Source: Massospora cicadina | Taxonomy: Eukaryota; Entomophthoromycota; Entomophthoromycetes; Entomophthorales; Entomophthoraceae | DNA: 64,000 nt | Assembly (NCBI GenBank): GCA_022478985.1 | Contig: JAKSZP010012302.1 | Coordinates: 1 to 64,000 of the forward strand | Reading direction: 5' to 3' | Shown here: positions 63,640 to 64,000 of the stretch, in pieces | Layout of the letters: each line of letters opens with the position of its first letter | How positions within the stretch are numbered: the first letter of the stretch is position 1 | Position numbers and translations under genes: made by a program | The notes under the pieces: model-generated | The model's database searches: none | What the model saw: only the letters and a program-made list of their open reading frames with translations | Told to the model about the DNA's origin: nothing

Positions 63640-64000
63640 AACTTTTCTTTATCGCTGCAATCACTAATTGCAAATGATTTGATTCAAGACTAAGTAAGTT
63701 TGATAATCTCTTCAAGAAGATTTATTGTGCACCCAATGTTGGGTAGTAGTTGGGCTAGAAAAGTAAAGGGCACAAGATTGATCTTCACACCATCCAAAGT
63801 TAGAAAACACCACAGAGACACTGTTGGCCAGGACAAAACTAAAAAAGTGGCGTTGAGTATCTCACCAGAAATTTTAGCTTAGAAAACCAAATGCAGCTAA
63901 TACATAAAAACTTCACATTCCCACCCCTGTCATCAGTGGAGCATGGGCTTCAGTTTTTTGGATATTAATTCAACATCTCTGTGGGAAAAGTTCTGTGGTG
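63630..64000 (+). mobile_element. LINE L4, 5' end, leaves the window
   Basis: From about 63640 (CTTTTCTTTATCGCTGCAAT) the sequence follows the 5' end of L2/L3 (CTTTTCTTTCTCGTTGCAAA), including CAAGACTAAGTAAGTTTGAT against CAAGACTAAATCTAGTTTGA. ORF1 starts at 63736 (MLGSSWARKVKG against MSGSSWASKARG) and shows KVALSISPEILA, then a stop where L2 has Thr-Trp. It continues with SLWEKFCG-like sequence at 63979. It is more diverged than L2/L3. Confidence 0.82.

Overview
The window is a stretch of eukaryotic repeat DNA in which I could find no host gene. Almost every coding signal is reverse transcriptase, integrase, RNase H, gag, aspartic protease, endonuclease or a retrotransposon RNA-binding protein, and nearly all of it is broken by stops and frameshifts. 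A repeat-rich fungal genome is my best guess, because one element is a chromodomain-bearing Ty3/gypsy chromovirus and coding regions show no introns. That is an inference with low confidence; the sequence does not fix the host.

Layout. At 1-1870 lies a decayed gypsy end (H): an integrase tail, a purine tract and the start of an LTR. A complete Ty3/gypsy element G1 occupies 1871-11441 on the minus strand, with 1.15-kb LTRs and an extra gene-like ORF in antisense between integrase and the 3' LTR. A 1.9-kb minus-strand retroposon (B2, 12293-14185) follows; it encodes an ORF1-type CCHC protein and no reverse transcriptase. From 15200 to 63109 one minus-strand gypsy element, F, encloses everything else. 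Its two LTRs (15200-15766 and 62295-63109) face each other correctly and the whole 48 kb is bounded by the same 5-bp duplication, TCAGC.

Inside F: an unidentified plus-strand segment X (about 15800-24446) holds the complete plus-strand gypsy A (16481-23855, TSD ACAGC). Plus-strand gypsy C (24447-42741) follows and is itself interrupted by minus-strand chromovirus D (26082-32053), LINE L1 (32628-37855), a 603-bp retroposon fragment I1 (40096-40698) and a tRNA-headed SINE (41398-41717). The F integrase and RNase H follow (42794-44719), then LINE L2 (44738-50007), then F RT and protease (50026-51784). A second ORF1-only retroposon, E (51799-60956), contains a third, B1 (52684-59921), which contains LINE L3 (53032-58306). 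F gag, primer site and 5' LTR close the nest, the LTR carrying a second SINE (62738-63028). A fourth LINE copy starts near 63640 and leaves the window.

How the parts relate. The LINEs are APE-endonuclease, L1/Tx1-like elements with ORF1 (CCHC) and ORF2 (EN, RT, C-terminal Cys/His knuckle). The 1.9-kb elements carry a diverged ORF1 homologue plus a new C-terminal domain and end in the same 3' tail as the LINEs. The SINEs carry a related tail, so all appear to be LINE-machinery clients. Three extremely short insertions (20, 32 and 23 bp) carry only the last bases of these tails between perfect target-site duplications; for two of them the partner LTR shows the empty site. Recurrent loss of coding capacity at CpG-type codons suggests methylation-driven or similar C-to-T decay. 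Boundaries rest on reading by eye; no alignment or database search was run.
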